A DNA stretch of 64,000 nt from the NCBI GenBank assembly GCA_963921195.1, contig OY992539.1, positions 159,045,622 through 159,109,621 on the forward strand, in the 5' to 3' direction. The notes under the pieces are model-generated. The model saw only the letters and a list, made by a program, of their open reading frames with translations, did no database searches and was not told the origin of the DNA. The position numbers and the translations under genes are program-made. Shown here one piece after another: positions 11,101-26,500 of this stretch. This DNA comes from Pegoplata infirma (lineage: Eukaryota; Arthropoda; Insecta; Diptera; Anthomyiidae). Each line of letters opens with the position of its first letter. Positions within the stretch are counted from its first letter, which is position 1.

Positions 11101-14100
11101 TGACTCTATAAAAACTAGAATGCATAAGTATATTAGCTTTATCATGACAGAAAAAATTTAAGACTATCAGACTAGTATTAACAGATATTTATGCATTCAT
11201 ATCAAAAATATTTTCGGGTTACTTGTAAAAACTTGAAATGGCTATATCAAGGTTACCATTATATCGATTTCAAATGCCTTTGCACGAATTTAAATCTTTT
11301 TCAATAAAGTTTAAATAGAATAAAAGAGATTGCTCGATTTTAAATTTTTAAAAAAAAATATTTTTTTCAAAAATGATAAACTTGTAATTTTTCGTAGTCT
11401 GGAGACCTTTTACTTTCAACGGCTGTATCTCTGCAACTATTGCTCCGATTTCGTCAAAATAACAAAAATATAAAAGATTGAGACTTTATCTTTCCTCTGG
11501 AACCAAATGTGAGACAATCGGGCTGGTACTTACAGAGATATATGCATTTATGCAAAGTTTTTTTTTTCATTTTTATGAAAAACCCATTATTTAAGGTTTT
11601 TTGGAGACCCTCATTTTTAAATTGCTATAACTCGGTAAATAATGATCCGATTTTGACTCTATAAAAACTAGAATGCATAAGTATATTAGCTTTATCATGA
11701 CAGAAAAAATTTAAGACTATCAGACTAGTATTAACAGATATTTATGCATTCATATCAAAAATATTTTCGGGTTACTTGTAATAACTTGAAATGGCTATAT
11801 CAAGGTTACCATTATATCGATTTCAAATGCCTTTGCACGAATTTAAATCTTTTTCAATAAAGTTTAAATAGAATAAAAGAGATTGCTCGATTTTAAATTT
11901 TAAAAAAAAATATTTTTTCAAAAATGATAAACTTGTAATTTTTCGTAGTCTGGAGACCTTTTACTTTCAACGGCTGTATCTCTGCAACTATTGCTCCGAT
12001 TTTGTCAAAATAACAAAAAAATAAAAGATTGAGACTTTATCTTTCCTCTGGAACCAAATGTGAGACAATCGGGCTGGTACTTACAGAGATATATGCATTT
12101 ATGCACAGTTTTTTTTTCATTTTTATGAGAAACCCATTATTTAAGGTTTTTTGGAGACCCTCATTTTTAAATTGCTATAACTCGATAAATAATGATCCGA
12201 TTTTGACTCTATAAAAACTAGAATGCATAAGTATATTAGCTTTATCATGACAGAAAAAATTTAAGACTATCAGACTAGTATTAGCAGATATTTATGCATT
12301 CATATCAAAAATATTTTCGGGTTACTTGTAATAACTTGAAATGGCTATATCAAGGTTACCATTATATCGATTTCAAATGCCTTTGCACGAATTTAAATCT
12401 TTTTCAATAAAGTTTAAATAGAATAAAAGAGATTGCTCGATTTTAAATTTTTAAAAAAAAATATTTTTTCAAAAATGATAAACTTGTAATTTTTCGTAGT
12501 CTGGAGACCTTTTACTTTCAACGGCTGTATCTCTGCAACTATTGCTCCGATTTCGTCAAAATAACAAAAAAATAAAAGATTGAGACTTTATCTTTCCTCT
12601 GGAACCAAATTTGAGACAATCGGGCTGGTACTTACAGAGATATATGCATTTATGCAAAGTTTTTTTTTTTTTCATTTTTATGAGAAACCCATTATTTAAG
12701 GTTTTTTGGAGACCCTCATTTTTAAATTGCTATAACTCGATAAATAATGATCCGATTTTGACTCTATAAAAACTAGAATGCATAAGTATATTAGCTTTAT
12801 CATGACAGAAAAAATTTAAGACTATCAGACTAGTATTAACAGATATTTATGCATTCATATCAAAAATATTTTCGGGTTACTTGTAATAACTTGAAATGGC
12901 TATATCAAGGTTACCATTATATCGATTTCAAATGCCTTTGCACGAATTTAAATCTTTTTCAATAAAGTTTAAATAGAATAAAAGAGATTGCTCGATTTTA
13001 AATTTTTAAAAAAAATTTTTTTTCAAAAATGATAAACTTGTAATTTTTCGTAGTCTGGAGACCTTTTACTTTCAACGGCTGTATCTCTGCAACTATTGCT
13101 CCGATTTTGTCAAAATAACAAAAAAATAAAAGATTGAGACTTTATTTTTCCTCTGGAACCAAATGTGAGACAATCGGGCTGGTACTTACAGAGATATATG
13201 CATTCATGCAAAGTTTTTTTTTTCATTTTTATGAGAAACCCATTATTTAAGGTTTTTTGGAGACCCTCATTTTTAAATTGCTATAACTCGGTAAATAATG
13301 ATCCGATTTTGACTCTATAAAAACAAGAATGCATAAGTATATTAGCTTTATCATGACAGAAAAAATTTAAGACTATCAGACTAGTATTAACAGATATTTA
13401 TGCATTCATATCAAAAATATTTTCGGATTACTTGTAATAACTTGAAATGGCTATATCAAGGTTACCATTATATCTATTTCAAATGCCTTTGCACGAATTT
13501 AAATCTTTTTCAATAAAGTTTAAATAGAATAAAAGAGATTGCTCGATTTTAAATTTTTAAAAAACATTATTTTTTAAAAATGATAAACTTGTAATTTTTC
13601 GTAGTCTGGAGACCTTTTACTTTCAACGGCTGTATCTCTGCAACTATTGCTCCGATTTCGTCAAAATAACAAAAAAATAAAAGATTGAGACTTTATCTTT
13701 CCTCTGGAACCAAATGTGAGACAATCGGGCTGGTACTTACAGAGATATATGCATTTATGCAAAGTTTTTTTTTTCATTTTTATGAGAAACCCATTATTTA
13801 AGGTTTTTTGGAGACCCTCATTTTTAAATTGCTATAACTCGATAAATAATGATCCGATTTTGACTCTTTAAAAACTAGAATGCATAAGTATATTAGCTTT
13901 ATCATGACAGAAAAAATTTAAGACTATCAGACTAGTATTAACAGATATTTATGCATTCATATCAAAAATATTTTCGGGTTACTTGTAATAACTTGAAATG
14001 GCTATATCAAGGTTACCATTATATCGATTTCAAATGCCTTTGCACGAATTTAAATCTTTTTCAATAAAGTTTAAATAGAATAAAAGAGATTGCTCGATTT

Positions 14101-16379
14101 TAAATTTAAAAAAAAAAATATTTTTTCAAAAATGATAAACTTGTAATTTTTCGTAGTCTGGAGACCTTTTACTTTCAACGGCTGTATCTCTGCAACTATT
14201 GCTCCGATTTCGTCAAAATAACAAAAAAATAAAATATTGAGACTTTATCTTTCCTCTGGAACCAAATGTGAGACAATCGGGCTGGTACTTACAGAGATAT
14301 ATGCATTTATGCAAAGTTTTTTTTTTCATTTTTATGAAAAACCCATTATTTAAGGTTTTTTGGAGACCCTCATTTTTAAATTGCTATAACTCGGTAAATA
14401 ATGATCCGATTTTGACTCTATAAAAACAAGAATGCATAAGTATATTAGCTTTATCATGACAGAAAAAATTTAAGACTATCAGACTAGTATTAACAGATAT
14501 TTATGCATTCATATCAAAAATATTTTCGGGTTACTTGTAATAACTTGAAATGGCTATATCAAGGTTACCATTATATCGATTTCAAATGCCTTTGCACGAA
14601 TTTAAATCTTTTTCAATAAAGTTTAAATAAAATAAAAGAGATTGCTCGATTTTAAATTTTTAAAAAAAAATATTTTTTCAAAAATTATAAACTTGTAATT
14701 TTTCGTAGTCTGGAGACCTTTTACTTTCAACGGCTGTATCTCTGCAACTATTGCTCCGATTTTGTCAAAATAACAAAAAAATAAAAGATTGAGACTTTAT
14801 CTTTCCTCTGGAACCAAATGTGAGACAATCGGGCTGGTACTTACAGAGATATATGCATTTATGCAAAGTTTTTTTTTTCATTTTTATGAGAAACCCATTA
14901 TTTAAGGTTTTTTGGAGACCCTCATTTTTAAATTGCTATAACTCGATAAATAATGATCCGATTTTGACTCTATAAAAACTAGAATGCATAAGTATATTAG
15001 CTTTATCATGACAGAAAAAATTTAAGACTATCAGACTAGTATTAACAGATATTTATGCATTCATATCAAAAATATTTTCGGGTTACTTGTAATAACTTGA
15101 AATGGCTATATCAAGGTTACCATTATATCGATTTCAAATGCCTTTGCACGAATTTAAATCTTTTTCAATAAAGTTTAAATAGAATAAAAGAGATTGCTCG
15201 ATTTTAAATTTTTAAAAAAAAATATTTTTTCAAAAATGATAAACTTGTAATTTTTCGTAGTCTGGAGACCTTTTACTTTCAACGGCTGTATCTCTGCAAC
15301 TATTGCTCCGATTTCGTCAAACTAACAAAAAAATAAAAGATTGAGACTTTATCTTTCCTCTGGAACCAAATGTGAGACAATCGGGCTAGTACTTACAGAG
15401 ATATATGCATTTATGCAAAGTTTTTTTTTCATTTTTATGAGAAACCCATTATTTAAGGTTTTTTGGAGACCCTCATTTTTAAATTGCTATAACTCGATAA
15501 ATAATGATCCGATTTTGACTCTATAAAAACTAGAATGCATAAGTATATTAGCTTTATCATGACAGAAAAAATTTAAGACTATCAGACTAGTATTAACAGA
15601 TATTTATGCATTCATATCAAAAATATTTTCGGGTTACTTGTAATAACTTGAAATGGCTATATCAAGGTTACCATTATATCGATTTCAAATGCCTTTGCAC
15701 GAATTTAAATCTTTTTCAATAAAGTTTAAATAGAATAAAAGAGATTGCTCGATTTTAAATTTAAAAAAAAAAAAATATTTTTTCAAAAATGATAAACTTG
15801 TAATTTTTCGTAGTCTGGAGACCTTTTACTTTCAACGGCTGTATCTCTGCAACTATTGCTCCGATTTCGTCAAAATAACAAAAAAATAAAAGATTGAGAC
15901 TTTATCTTTCTTCTGGAACCAAATGTGAGACAATCGGGCTGGTACTTACAGAGATATATGCATTTATGCAAAGTTTTTTTTTATTTTTATGAGAAACCCA
16001 TTATTTAAGGTTTTTTGGAGACCCTCATTTTTAAATTGCTATAACTCGATAAATAATGATCCGATTTTGACTCTATAAAAACTAGAATGCATAAGTATAT
16101 TAGCTTTATCATGACAGAAAAAATTTAAGACTATCAGACTAGTATTAACAGATATTTATGCATTCATATCAAAAATATTTTCGGGTTACTTGTAATAACT
16201 TGAAATGGCTATATCAAGGTTACCATTATATCGATTTCAAATGCCTTTGCACGAATTTAAATCTTTTTCAATAAAGTTTAAATAGAATAAAAGAGATTGC
16301 TCGATTTTAAATTTAAAAAAAAAAATTATTTTTTCAAAAATGATAAACTTGTAATTTTTCGTAGTCTGGAGACCTTTTA
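8121..16379 (+). repeat. Array segment 3, mixed haplotypes
   Basis: Units 16-30 have haplotypes II, I, I, III, I, II, II, I, I, III, I, recombinant (GAAAAAC with CTCGGTAAAT and AAAACAAG, near 14,340-14,430), I, I, I. It contains a rearranged unit of 521 bp around 10,331. I saw no clean block duplication here, although units 18-19 and 24-25 are similar I-III pairs, both preceded by a direct AnTn junction. Confidence 0.8.
10331..10370 (+). other. Deletion with filler in subunit C (unit of 521 bp)
   Basis: After GTCTGGA at 10,331 the sequence reads CAAACGAAATAAC, an A-run, then AATAACAAAAAAATAAAAG. The TGGAGACC end, the GCTGTA box and the CGATTT half-box are gone, for a net loss of about 31 bp. 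The ATAAC-plus-A-run element is present twice, so the filler looks like a copied local fragment plus a few bases of no evident origin (CAAACGAA). This is the only stretch in the window that does not match the consensus unit. Confidence 0.85.
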
Positions 16380-17059
16380 CTTTCAACGGCTGTATCTCTG
16401 CAACTATTGCTCCGATTTCGTCAAAATAACAAAAAAATAAAAGATTGAGACTTTATCTTTCCTCTGGAACCAAATGTGAGACAATCGGGCTGGTACTTAC
16501 AGAGATATATGCATTTATGCAAAGTTTTTTTTTTAATTTTTATGAGAAACCCATTATTTAAGGTTTTTTGGAGACCCTCATATTTAAATTGCTATAACTC
16601 GATAAATAATGATCCGATTTTGACTCTATAAAAACTAGAATGCATAAGTATATTAGCTTTATCATGACAGAAAAAATTTAAGACTATCAGACTAGTATTA
16701 ACAGATATTTATGCATTCATATCAAAAATATTTTCGGGTTACTTGTAATAACTTGAAATGGCTATATCAAGGTTACCATTATATCGATATCAAATGCCTT
16801 TGCACGAATTTAAATCTTTTTCAATAAAGTTTAAATAGAATAAAAGAGATTGCTCGATTTTAAATTTTTAAACATTTTTTTTTTTCAAAAATGATAAACT
16901 TGTAATTTTTCGTAGTCTGGAGACCTTTTATTTTCAACGGCTGTATCTCTGCAACTATTGCTCCGATTTTGTCAAAATAACAAAAAAATAAAAGATTGAG
17001 ACTTTATCTTTCCTCTGGAACCAAATGTGAGACAATCGGGCTGGTACTTACAGAGATAT

Positions 17060-17088
17060 ATGGATTAATGAAAATTTTTTGTTTTCAT
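17060..17088 (+). other. Clustered-substitution patch in the tail of subunit C
   Basis: Where other units read ATGCATTTATGCAAAG followed by a T run, this one reads ATGGATTAATGAAAATTTTTTG followed by TTTTC. At least five differences fall within about 25 bp, far above the background. The same patch occurs at 24,239-24,267 in the duplicated block, so it predates that duplication. Confidence 0.85.
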
Positions 17089-20012
17089 TTTTATGAGAAA
17101 CCCATTATTTAAGGTTTTTTGGAGACCCTCATTTTTAAATTGCTATAACTCGGTAAATAATGATCCGATTTTGACTCTATAAAAACAAGAATGCATAAGT
17201 ATATTAGCTTTATCATGACAGAAAAAATTTAAGACTATCAGACTAGTATTAACAGATATTTATGCATTCATATCAAAAATATTTTCGGGTTACTTGTAAT
17301 AACTTGAAATGGCTATATCAAGGTTACCATTATATCGATTTCAAATGCCTTTGCACGAATTTAAATCTTTTTCAATAAAGTTTAAATAGAATAAAAGAGA
17401 TTGCTCGATTTTAAATTTTAAAAAAAAAATATTTTTTCAAAAATGATAAACTTGTAATTTTTCGTAGTCTGGAGACCTTTTACTTTCAACGGCTGTATCT
17501 CTGCAACTATTGCTCCGATTTCGTCAAAATTACAAAAAAATAAAAGATTGAGACTTTATCTTTCCTCTGGAACCAAATGTGAGACAATCGGGCTGGTACT
17601 TACAGAGATATATGCATTTATGCAAAGTTTTTTTTTCATTTTTATGAGAAACCCATTATTTAAGGTTTTTTGGAGACCCTCATTTTTAAATTGCTATAAC
17701 TCGATAAATAATGATCCGATTTTGACTCTATAAAAACTAGAATGCATAAGTATATTAGGTTTATCATGACAGAAAAAATTTAAGACTATCAGACTAGTAT
17801 TAACAGATATTTATGCATTCATATCAAAAATATTTTCGGGTTACTTGTAATAACTTGAAATGGCTATATCAAGGTTACCATTATATCGATTTCAAATGCC
17901 TTTGCACGAATTTAAATCTTTTTCAATAAAGTTTAAATAGAATAAAAGAGATTGCTCGATTTTAAATTTAAAAAAAAAAATATTTTTTCAAAAATGATAA
18001 ACTTGTAATGTTTCGTAGTCTGGAGACCTTTTACTTTCAACGGCTGTATCTCTGCAACTATTGCTCCGATTTCGTCAAAATAACAAAAAAAATAAAAGAT
18101 TGAGACTTTATCTTTCCTCTGGAACCAAATGTGAGACAATCGGGCTGGTACTTACAGAGATATATGCATTTATGCAAAGTTTTTTTTTCATTTTTATGAA
18201 AAACCCATTATTTAAGGTTTTTTGGAGACCCTCATTTTTAAATTGCTATAACTCGGTAAATAATGATCCGATTTTGACTCTATAAAAACTAGAATGCATA
18301 AGTATATTAGCTTTATCATGACGGAAAAAATTTAAGACTATCAGACTAGTATTAACAGATATTTATGCATTCATATCAAAAATATTTTCGGGTTACTTGT
18401 AATAACTTGAAATGGCTATATCAAGGTTACCATTATATCGATTTCAAATGCCTTTGCACGAATTTAAATCTTTTTCAATAAAGTTTAAATAGAATAAAAG
18501 AGATTGCTCGATTTTAAATTTTTAAAAAAAAATATTTTTTCAAAAATGATAAACTTGTAATTTTTCGTAGTCTGGAGACTTTTTACTTTCAACGGCTGTA
18601 TCTCTGCAACTATTGCTCCGATTTCGTCAAAATAACAAAAAAATAAAAGATTGAGACTTTATCTTTCCTCTGGAACCAAATGTGAGACAATCGGGCTGGT
18701 ACTTACAGAGATATATGCATTTATGCAAAGTTTTTTTTTTTCATTTTTATGAAAAACCCATTTTTTAAGGTTTTTTGGAGACCCTCATTTTTAAATTGCT
18801 ATAACTCGGTAAATAATGATCCGATTTTGACTCTATAAAAACTAGAATGCATAAGTATATTAGCTTTATCATGACAGAAAAAATTTAAGACTATCAGACT
18901 AGTATTAACAGATATTTATGCATTCATATCAAAAATATTTTCGGGTTACTTGTAATTACTTGAAATGGCTATATCAAGGTTACCATTATATCGATTTCAA
19001 ATGCCTTTGCACGAATTTAAATCTTTTTCAATAAAGTTTAAATTGAATAAAAGAGATTGCTCGATTTTAAATTTTTAAAAAAAAATATTTTTTCAAAAAT
19101 GATAAACTTGTAATTTTTCGTAGTCTGGAGACCTTTTACTTTCAACGGCTGTATCTCTGCAACTATTGCTCCGATTTTGTCAAAATAACAAAAAAATAAA
19201 AGATTGAGACTTTATCTTTCCTCTGGAACCAAATGTGAGACAATCGGGCTGGTACTTACAGAGATATATGCATTTATGCAAAGTTTTTTTTTTCATTTTT
19301 ATGAGAAACCCATTATTTAAGGTTTTTTGGAGACCCTCATTTTTAAATTGCTATAACTCGATAAATAATGATCCGATTTTGACTCTATAAAAACTAGAAT
19401 GCATAAGTATATTAGATATATCATGACAGAAAAAATTTAAGACTATCAGACTAGTATTAACAGATATTTATGAATTCATATCAAAAATATTTTCGGGTTA
19501 CTTGTAATAACTTGAAATGGCTATATCAAGGTTACCATTATATCGATTTCAAATGCCTTTGCACGAATTTAAATCTTTTTCAATAAAGTTTAAATAGAAT
19601 AAAAGAGATTGCTCGATTTTAAATTTAAAAAAAAAAAATATTTTTTCAAAATGATAAACTTGTAATTTTTCGTAGTCTGGAGACCTTTTACTTTCAACGG
19701 CTGTATCTCTGCAACTATTGCTCCGATTTCGTCAAAATAACAAAAAAATAAAAGATTGAGACTTTATCTTTCCTCTGGAACCAAATGTGAGAAAATCGGG
19801 CTGGTACTTACAGAGATATATGCATTTATGCAAAGTTTTTTTTCTTCATTTTTATGAAAAACCCATTATTTAAGGTTTTTTGGAGACCCTCATTTTTAAA
19901 TTGCTATAACTCGGTAAATAATGATCCGATTTTGACTCTATAAAAACTAGAATGCATAAGTATATTAGCTTTATCATGACAGAAAAAATTTAAGACTATC
20001 AGACTAGTATTA

Positions 20013-20030
20013 ACAGATAAGTATTTATGC
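20013..20030 (+). other. 4-bp insertion in subunit A (shared by both 13-unit copies)
   Basis: ACAGATATTTATGC becomes ACAGATAAGTATTTATGC, a gain of 4 bp. The identical insertion lies at 27,190. It is one of the strongest markers of the 7.18-kb duplication. Confidence 0.9.
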
Positions 20031-23000
20031 ATTCATATCAAAAATATTTTCGGGTTACTTGTAATAACTTGAAATGGCTATATCAAGGTTACCATTATAT
20101 CGATTTCAAATGCCTTTGCACGAATTTAAATCTTTTTCAATAAAGTTTAAATAGAATAAAAGAGATTGCTCGATTTTAAATTTTTAAAAAAAAATATTTT
20201 TTCCAAAATGATAAACTTGTAATTTTTCGTAGTCTGGAGACCTTTTACTTTCAACGGCTGTATCTCTACAACTATTGCTCCGATTTTGTCAAAATAACAA
20301 AAAAATAAAAGATTGAGACTTTATCTTTCCTCTGGAACCAAATGTGAGACAATCGGGCTGGTACTTACAGAGATATATGCATTTATGCAAAGTTTTTTTT
20401 TTCATTTTTATGAAAAACCCATTATTTAAGGTTTTTTGGAGACCCTCATTTTTAAATTGCTATAACTCGGTAAATAATGATCCGATTTTGACTCTATAAA
20501 AACTAGAATGCATAAGTATATTAGCTTTATCATGACAGAAAAAATTTAAGACTATCAGACTAGTATTAACAGATATTTATGCATTCATATCAAAAATATT
20601 TTCGGGTTACTTGTAATAACTTGAAATGGCTATATCAAGGTTACCATTATATCGATTTCAAATGCCTTTGCACGAATTTAAATCTTTTTCAATAAAGTTT
20701 AAATAGAATAAAAGAGATTGCTCGATTTTAAATTTTTAAAAAAAAATATTTTTTCAAAAATGATAAACTTGTAATTTTTCGTAGTCTGGAGACCTTTTAC
20801 TTTCAACGGCTGTATCTCTGCAACTATTGCTCCGATTTTGTCAAAATAACAAAAAAATAAAAGATTGAGACTTTATCTTTCCTCTGGAACCAAATGTGAG
20901 ACAATCGGGCTGGTACTTACAGAGATATATGCATTTATGCAAAGTTTTTTTTTTTCATTTTTATGAGAAACCCATTATTTAAGGTTTTTTGGAGACCCTC
21001 ATTTTTAAATTGCTATAACTCGATAAATAATGATCCGATTTTGACTCTATAAAAACTAGAATGCATAAGTATATTAGCTTTATCATGACAGAAAAAATTT
21101 AAGACTATCAGACTAGTATTAACAGATATTTATGCATTCATATCAAAAATATTTTCGGGTTACTTGTAATAACTTGAAATGGCTATATCAAGGTTACCAT
21201 TATATCGATTTCAAATGCCTTTGCACGAATTTAAATCTTTTTCAATAAAGTTTAAATAGAATAAAAGAGATTGCTCGATTTTAAATTTTTAAAAAAAAAT
21301 ATTTTTTCAAAAATGATAAACTTGTAATTTTTCGTAGTCTGGAGACCTTTTACTTTCAACGGCTGTATCTCTGCAACTATTGCTCCGATTTCGTCAAAAT
21401 AACAAAAAAATAAAAGATTGAGACTTTATCTTTCCTCTGGAACCAAATGTGAGACAATCGGGCTGGTACTTACAGAGATATATGCATTTATGCAAAGTTT
21501 TTTTTTTCATTTTTATGAGAAACCCATTATTTAAGGTTTTTTGGAGACCCTCATTTTTAAATTGCTATAACTCGATAAATAATGATCCGATTTCGACTCT
21601 ATAAAAACTAGAATGCATAAGTATATTAGCTTTATCATGACAGAAAAAATTTAAGACTATCAGACTAGTATTAACAGATATTTATGCATTCATATCAAAA
21701 ATATTTTCGGGTTACTTGTAATAACTTGAAATGGCTATATCAAGGTTACCATTATATCGATTTCAAATGCCTTTGCACGAATTTAAATCTTTTTCAATAA
21801 AGTTTAAATAGAATAAAAGAGATTGCTCGATTTTAAATTTTAAAAAAAATTTTTTTTTCAAAAATGATAAACTTGTAATTTTTCGTAGTCTGGAGACCTT
21901 TTACTTTCAACGGCTGTATCTCTGCAACTATTGCTCCGATTTCGTCAAAATAACAAAAAAATAAAAGATTGAGACTTTATCTTTCCTCTGGAACCAAATG
22001 TGAGACAATCGGGCTGGTACTTACAGAGATATATGCATTTATGCAAAGTTTTTTTTTCATTTTTATGAAAAACCCATTATTTAAGGTTTTTTGGAGACCC
22101 TCATTTTTAAATTGCTATAACTCGGTAAATAATGATCCGATTTTGACTCTATAAAAACTAGAATGCATAAGTATATTAGCTTTATCATGACAGAAAAAAT
22201 TTAAGACTATCAGACTAGTATTAACAGATATTTATGCATTCATATCAAAAATATTTTCGGGTTACTTGTAATAACTTGAAATGGCTATATCAAGGTTACC
22301 ATTATATCGATTTCAAATGCCTTTGCACGAATTGAAATCTTTTTCAATAAAGTTTAAATAGAATAAAAGAGATTGCTCGATTTTAAATTTTTAAAAAAAA
22401 ATATTTTTTCAAAAATGATAAACTTGTAATTTTTCGTAGTCTGGAGACCTTTTACTTTCAACGGCTGTATCTCTGCAACTATTGCTCCGATTTCGTCAAA
22501 ATAACAAAAAAATAAAAGATTGAGACTTTATCTTTCCTCTGGAACCAAATGTGAGATAATCGGGCTGGTACTTACAGAGATATATGCATTTATGCAAAGT
22601 TTTTTTTTCATTTTTATGAGAAACCCATTATTTAAAGTTTTTTGGAGACCCTCATTTTTAAATTGCTATAACTCGATAAATAATGATCCGATTTTGACTC
22701 TATAAAAACTAGAATGCATAAGTATATTAGCTTTATCATGACAGAAAAAAATTAAGACTATCAGACTAGTATTAACAGATATTTATGCATTCATATCAAA
22801 AATATTTTCGGGTTACTTGTAATAACTTGAAATGGCTATATCAAGGTTACCATTATATCGATTTCAAATGCCTTTGCACGAATTTAAATCTTTTTCAATA
22901 AAGTTTAAATAGAATAAAAGAGATTGCTCGATTTTAAATTTTTAAAAAAAAATATTTTTTCAAAAATTATAAACTTGTAATATTTCGTAGTCTGGAGACC

Positions 23001-23557
23001 TTTTACTTTCAACGGCTGTATCTCTGCAACTATTGCTCCGATTTTGTCAAAATAACAAAAAAATAAAAGATTGAGACTTTATCTTTAATCTGGAACCAAA
23101 TGTGAGACAATCGGGCTGGTACTTACAGAGATATATGCATTTATGCAAAGTTTTTTTTTTTCATTTTTATGAGAAACCCATTATTTAAGGTTTTTTGGAG
23201 ACCCTCATTTTTAAATTGCTATAACTCGATAAATAATGATCCGATTTTGACTCTATAAAAACTAGAATGCATAAGTATATTAGCTTTATCATGACAGAAA
23301 AAATTTAAGACTATCAGACTAGTATTAACAGATATTTATGCATTCATATCAAAAATATTTTCGGGTTACTTGTAATAACTTGAAATGGATATATCAAGGT
23401 TACCATTATATCGATTTCAAATGCCTTTGCACGAATTTAAATCTTTTTCAATAAAGTTTAAATAGAATAAAAGAGATTGCTCGATTTTAAATTTTTAAAA
23501 AAAATAATTTTTTCAAAAATGATAAACTTGTAATTTTTCGTAGTCTGGAGACCTTTT

Positions 23558-26500
23558 ACTTTCAACGGCTGTATCTCTGCAACTATTGCTCCGATTTCGT
23601 CAAAATAACAAAAAAATAAAAGATTGAGACTTTATCTTTCCTCTGGAACCAAATGTGAGACAATCGGGCTGGTACTTACAGAGATATATGCATTTATGCA
23701 AAGTTTTTTTTTTAATTTTTATGAGAAACCCATTATTTAAGGTTTTTTGGAGACCCTCATATTTAAATTGCTATAACTCGATAAATAATGATCCGATTTT
23801 GACTCTATAAAAACTAGAATGCATAAGTATATTAGCTTTATCATGACAGAAAAAATTTAAGACTATCAGACTAGTATTAACAGATATTTATGCATTCATA
23901 TCAAAAATATTTTCGGGTTACTTGTAATAACTTGAAATGGCTATATCAAGGTTACCATTATATCGATATCAAATGCCTTTGCACGAATTTAAATCTTTTT
24001 CAATAAAGTTTAAATAGAATAAAAGAGATTGCTCGATTTTAAATTTTTAAACATTTTTTTTTTTCAAAAATGATAAACTTGTAATTTTTCGTAGTCTGGA
24101 GACCTTTTATTTTCAACGGCTGTATCTCTGCAACTATTGCTCCGATTTTGTCAAAATAACAAAAAAATAAAAGATTGAGACTTTATCTTTCCTCTGGAAC
24201 CAAATGTGAGACAATCGGGCTGGTACTTACAGAGATATATGGATTAATGAAAATTTTTTGTTTTCATTTTTATGAGAAACCCATTATTTAAGGTTTTTTG
24301 GAGACCCTCATTTTTAAATTGCTATAACTCGGTAAATAATGATCCGATTTTGACTCTATAAAAACAAGAATGCATAAGTATATTAGCTTTATCATGACAG
24401 AAAAAATTTAAGACTATCAGACTAGTATTAACAGATATTTATGCATTCATATCAAAAATATTTTCGGGTTACTTGTAATAACTTGAAATGGCTATATCAA
24501 GGTTACCATTATATCGATTTCAAATGCCTTTGCACGAATTTAAATCTTTTTCAATAAAGTTTAAATAGAATAAAAGAGATTGCTCGATTTTAAATTTTAA
24601 AAAAAAATATTTTTTCAAAAATGATAAACTTGTAATTTTTCGTAGTCTGGAGACCTTTTACTTTCAACGGCTGTATCTCTGCAACTATTGCTCCGATTTT
24701 GTCAAAATAACAAAAAAATAAAAGATTGAGACTTTATCTTTCCTCTGGAACCAAATGTGAGACAATCGGGCTGGTACTTACAGAGATATATGCATTTATG
24801 CAAAGTTTTTTTTTCATTTTTATGAGAAACCCATTATTTAAGGTTTTTTGGAGACCCTCATTTTTAAATTGCTATAACTCGATAAATAATGATCCGATTT
24901 TGACTCTATAAAAACTAGAATGCATAAGTATATTAGGTTTATCATGACAGAAAAAATTTAAGACTATCAGACTAGTATTAACAGATATTTATGCATTCAT
25001 ATCAAAAATATTTTCGGGTTACTTGTAATAACTTGAAATGGCTATATCAAGGTTACCATTATATCGATTTCAAATGCCTTTGCACGAATTTAAATCTTTT
25101 TCAATAAAGTTTAAATAGAATAAAAGAGATTGCTCGATTTTAAATTTAAAAAAAAAAATATTTTTTCAAAAATGATAAACTTGTAATGTTTCGTAGTCTG
25201 GAGACCTTTTACTTTCAACGGCTGTATCTCTGCAACTATTGCTCCGATTTCGTCAAAATAACAAAAAAAATAAAAGATTGAGACTTTATCTTTCCTCTGG
25301 AACCAAATGTGAGACAATCGGGCTGGTACTTACAGAGATATATGCATTTATGCAAAGTTTTTTTTTCATTTTTATGAAAAACCCATTATTTAAGGTTTTT
25401 TGGAGACCCTCATTTTTAAATTGCTATAACTCGGTAAATAATGATCCGATTTTGACTCTATAAAAACTAGAATGCATAAGTATATTAGCTTTATCATGAC
25501 GGAAAAAATTTAAGACTATCAGACTAGTATTAACAGATATTTATGCATTCATATCAAAAATATTTTCGGGTTACTTGTAATAACTTGAAATGGCTATATC
25601 AAGGTTACCATTATATCGATTTCAAATGCCTTTGCACGAATTTAAATCTTTTTCAATAAAGTTTAAATAGAATAAAAGAGATTGCTCGATTTTAAATTTT
25701 TAAAAAAAAATATTTTTTCAAAAATGATAAACTTGTAATTTTTCGTAGTCTGGAGACTTTTTACTTTCAACGGCTGTATCTCTGCAACTATTGCTCCGAT
25801 TTCGTCAAAATAACAAAAAAATAAAAGATTGAGACTTTATCTTTCCTCTGGAACCAAATGTGAGACAATCGGGCTGGTACTTACAGAGATATATGCATTT
25901 ATGCAAAGTTTTTTTTTTCATTTTTATGAAAAACCCATTTTTTAAGGTTTTTTGGAGACCCTCATTTTTAAATTGCTATAACTCGGTAAATAATGATCCG
26001 ATTTTGACTCTATAAAAACTAGAATGCATAAGTATATTAGCTTTATCATGACAGAAAAAATTTAAGACTATCAGACTAGTATTAACAGATATTTATGCAT
26101 TCATATCAAAAATATTTTCGGGTTACTTGTAATTACTTGAAATGGCTATATCAAGGTTACCATTATATCGATTTCAAATGCCTTTGCACGAATTTAAATC
26201 TTTTTCAATAAAGTTTAAATTGAATAAAAGAGATTGCTCGATTTTAAATTTTTAAAAAAAAATATTTTTTCAAAAATGATAAACTTGTAATTTTTCGTAG
26301 TCTGGAGACCTTTTACTTTCAACGGCTGTATCTCTGCAACTATTGCTCCGATTTTGTCAAAATAACAAAAAAATAAAAGATTGAGACTTTATCTTTCCTC
26401 TGGAACCAAATGTGAGACAATCGGGCTGGTACTTACAGAGATATATGCATTTATGCAAAGTTTTTTTTTTCATTTTTATGAGAAACCCATTATTTAAGGT

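Larger units (their letters stand above)
16380..23557 (+). repeat. 13-unit higher-order block, copy 1 (about 7.18 kb)
   Basis: Haplotype order is I III I II II I II II I I II I I, identical to copy 2. More than 20 rare variants recur about 7,176-7,179 bp downstream, including TTAATTTTTATG (16,535), GGATTAATGA (17,062), TTAGGTTTA (about 17,755), GACGGAAAA (about 18,320), AGATATATC and TGAATTCAT (about 19,415-19,475), ACAGATAAGTATTT (20,013), CTCTACAAC (about 20,266), GATTTCGACTC (about 21,590), GAGATAATCGGG (about 22,553), ATGGATATATC (about 23,387) and TTAATCTGG (23,085). The left breakpoint is uncertain within about 16,335-16,534. Confidence 0.92.
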
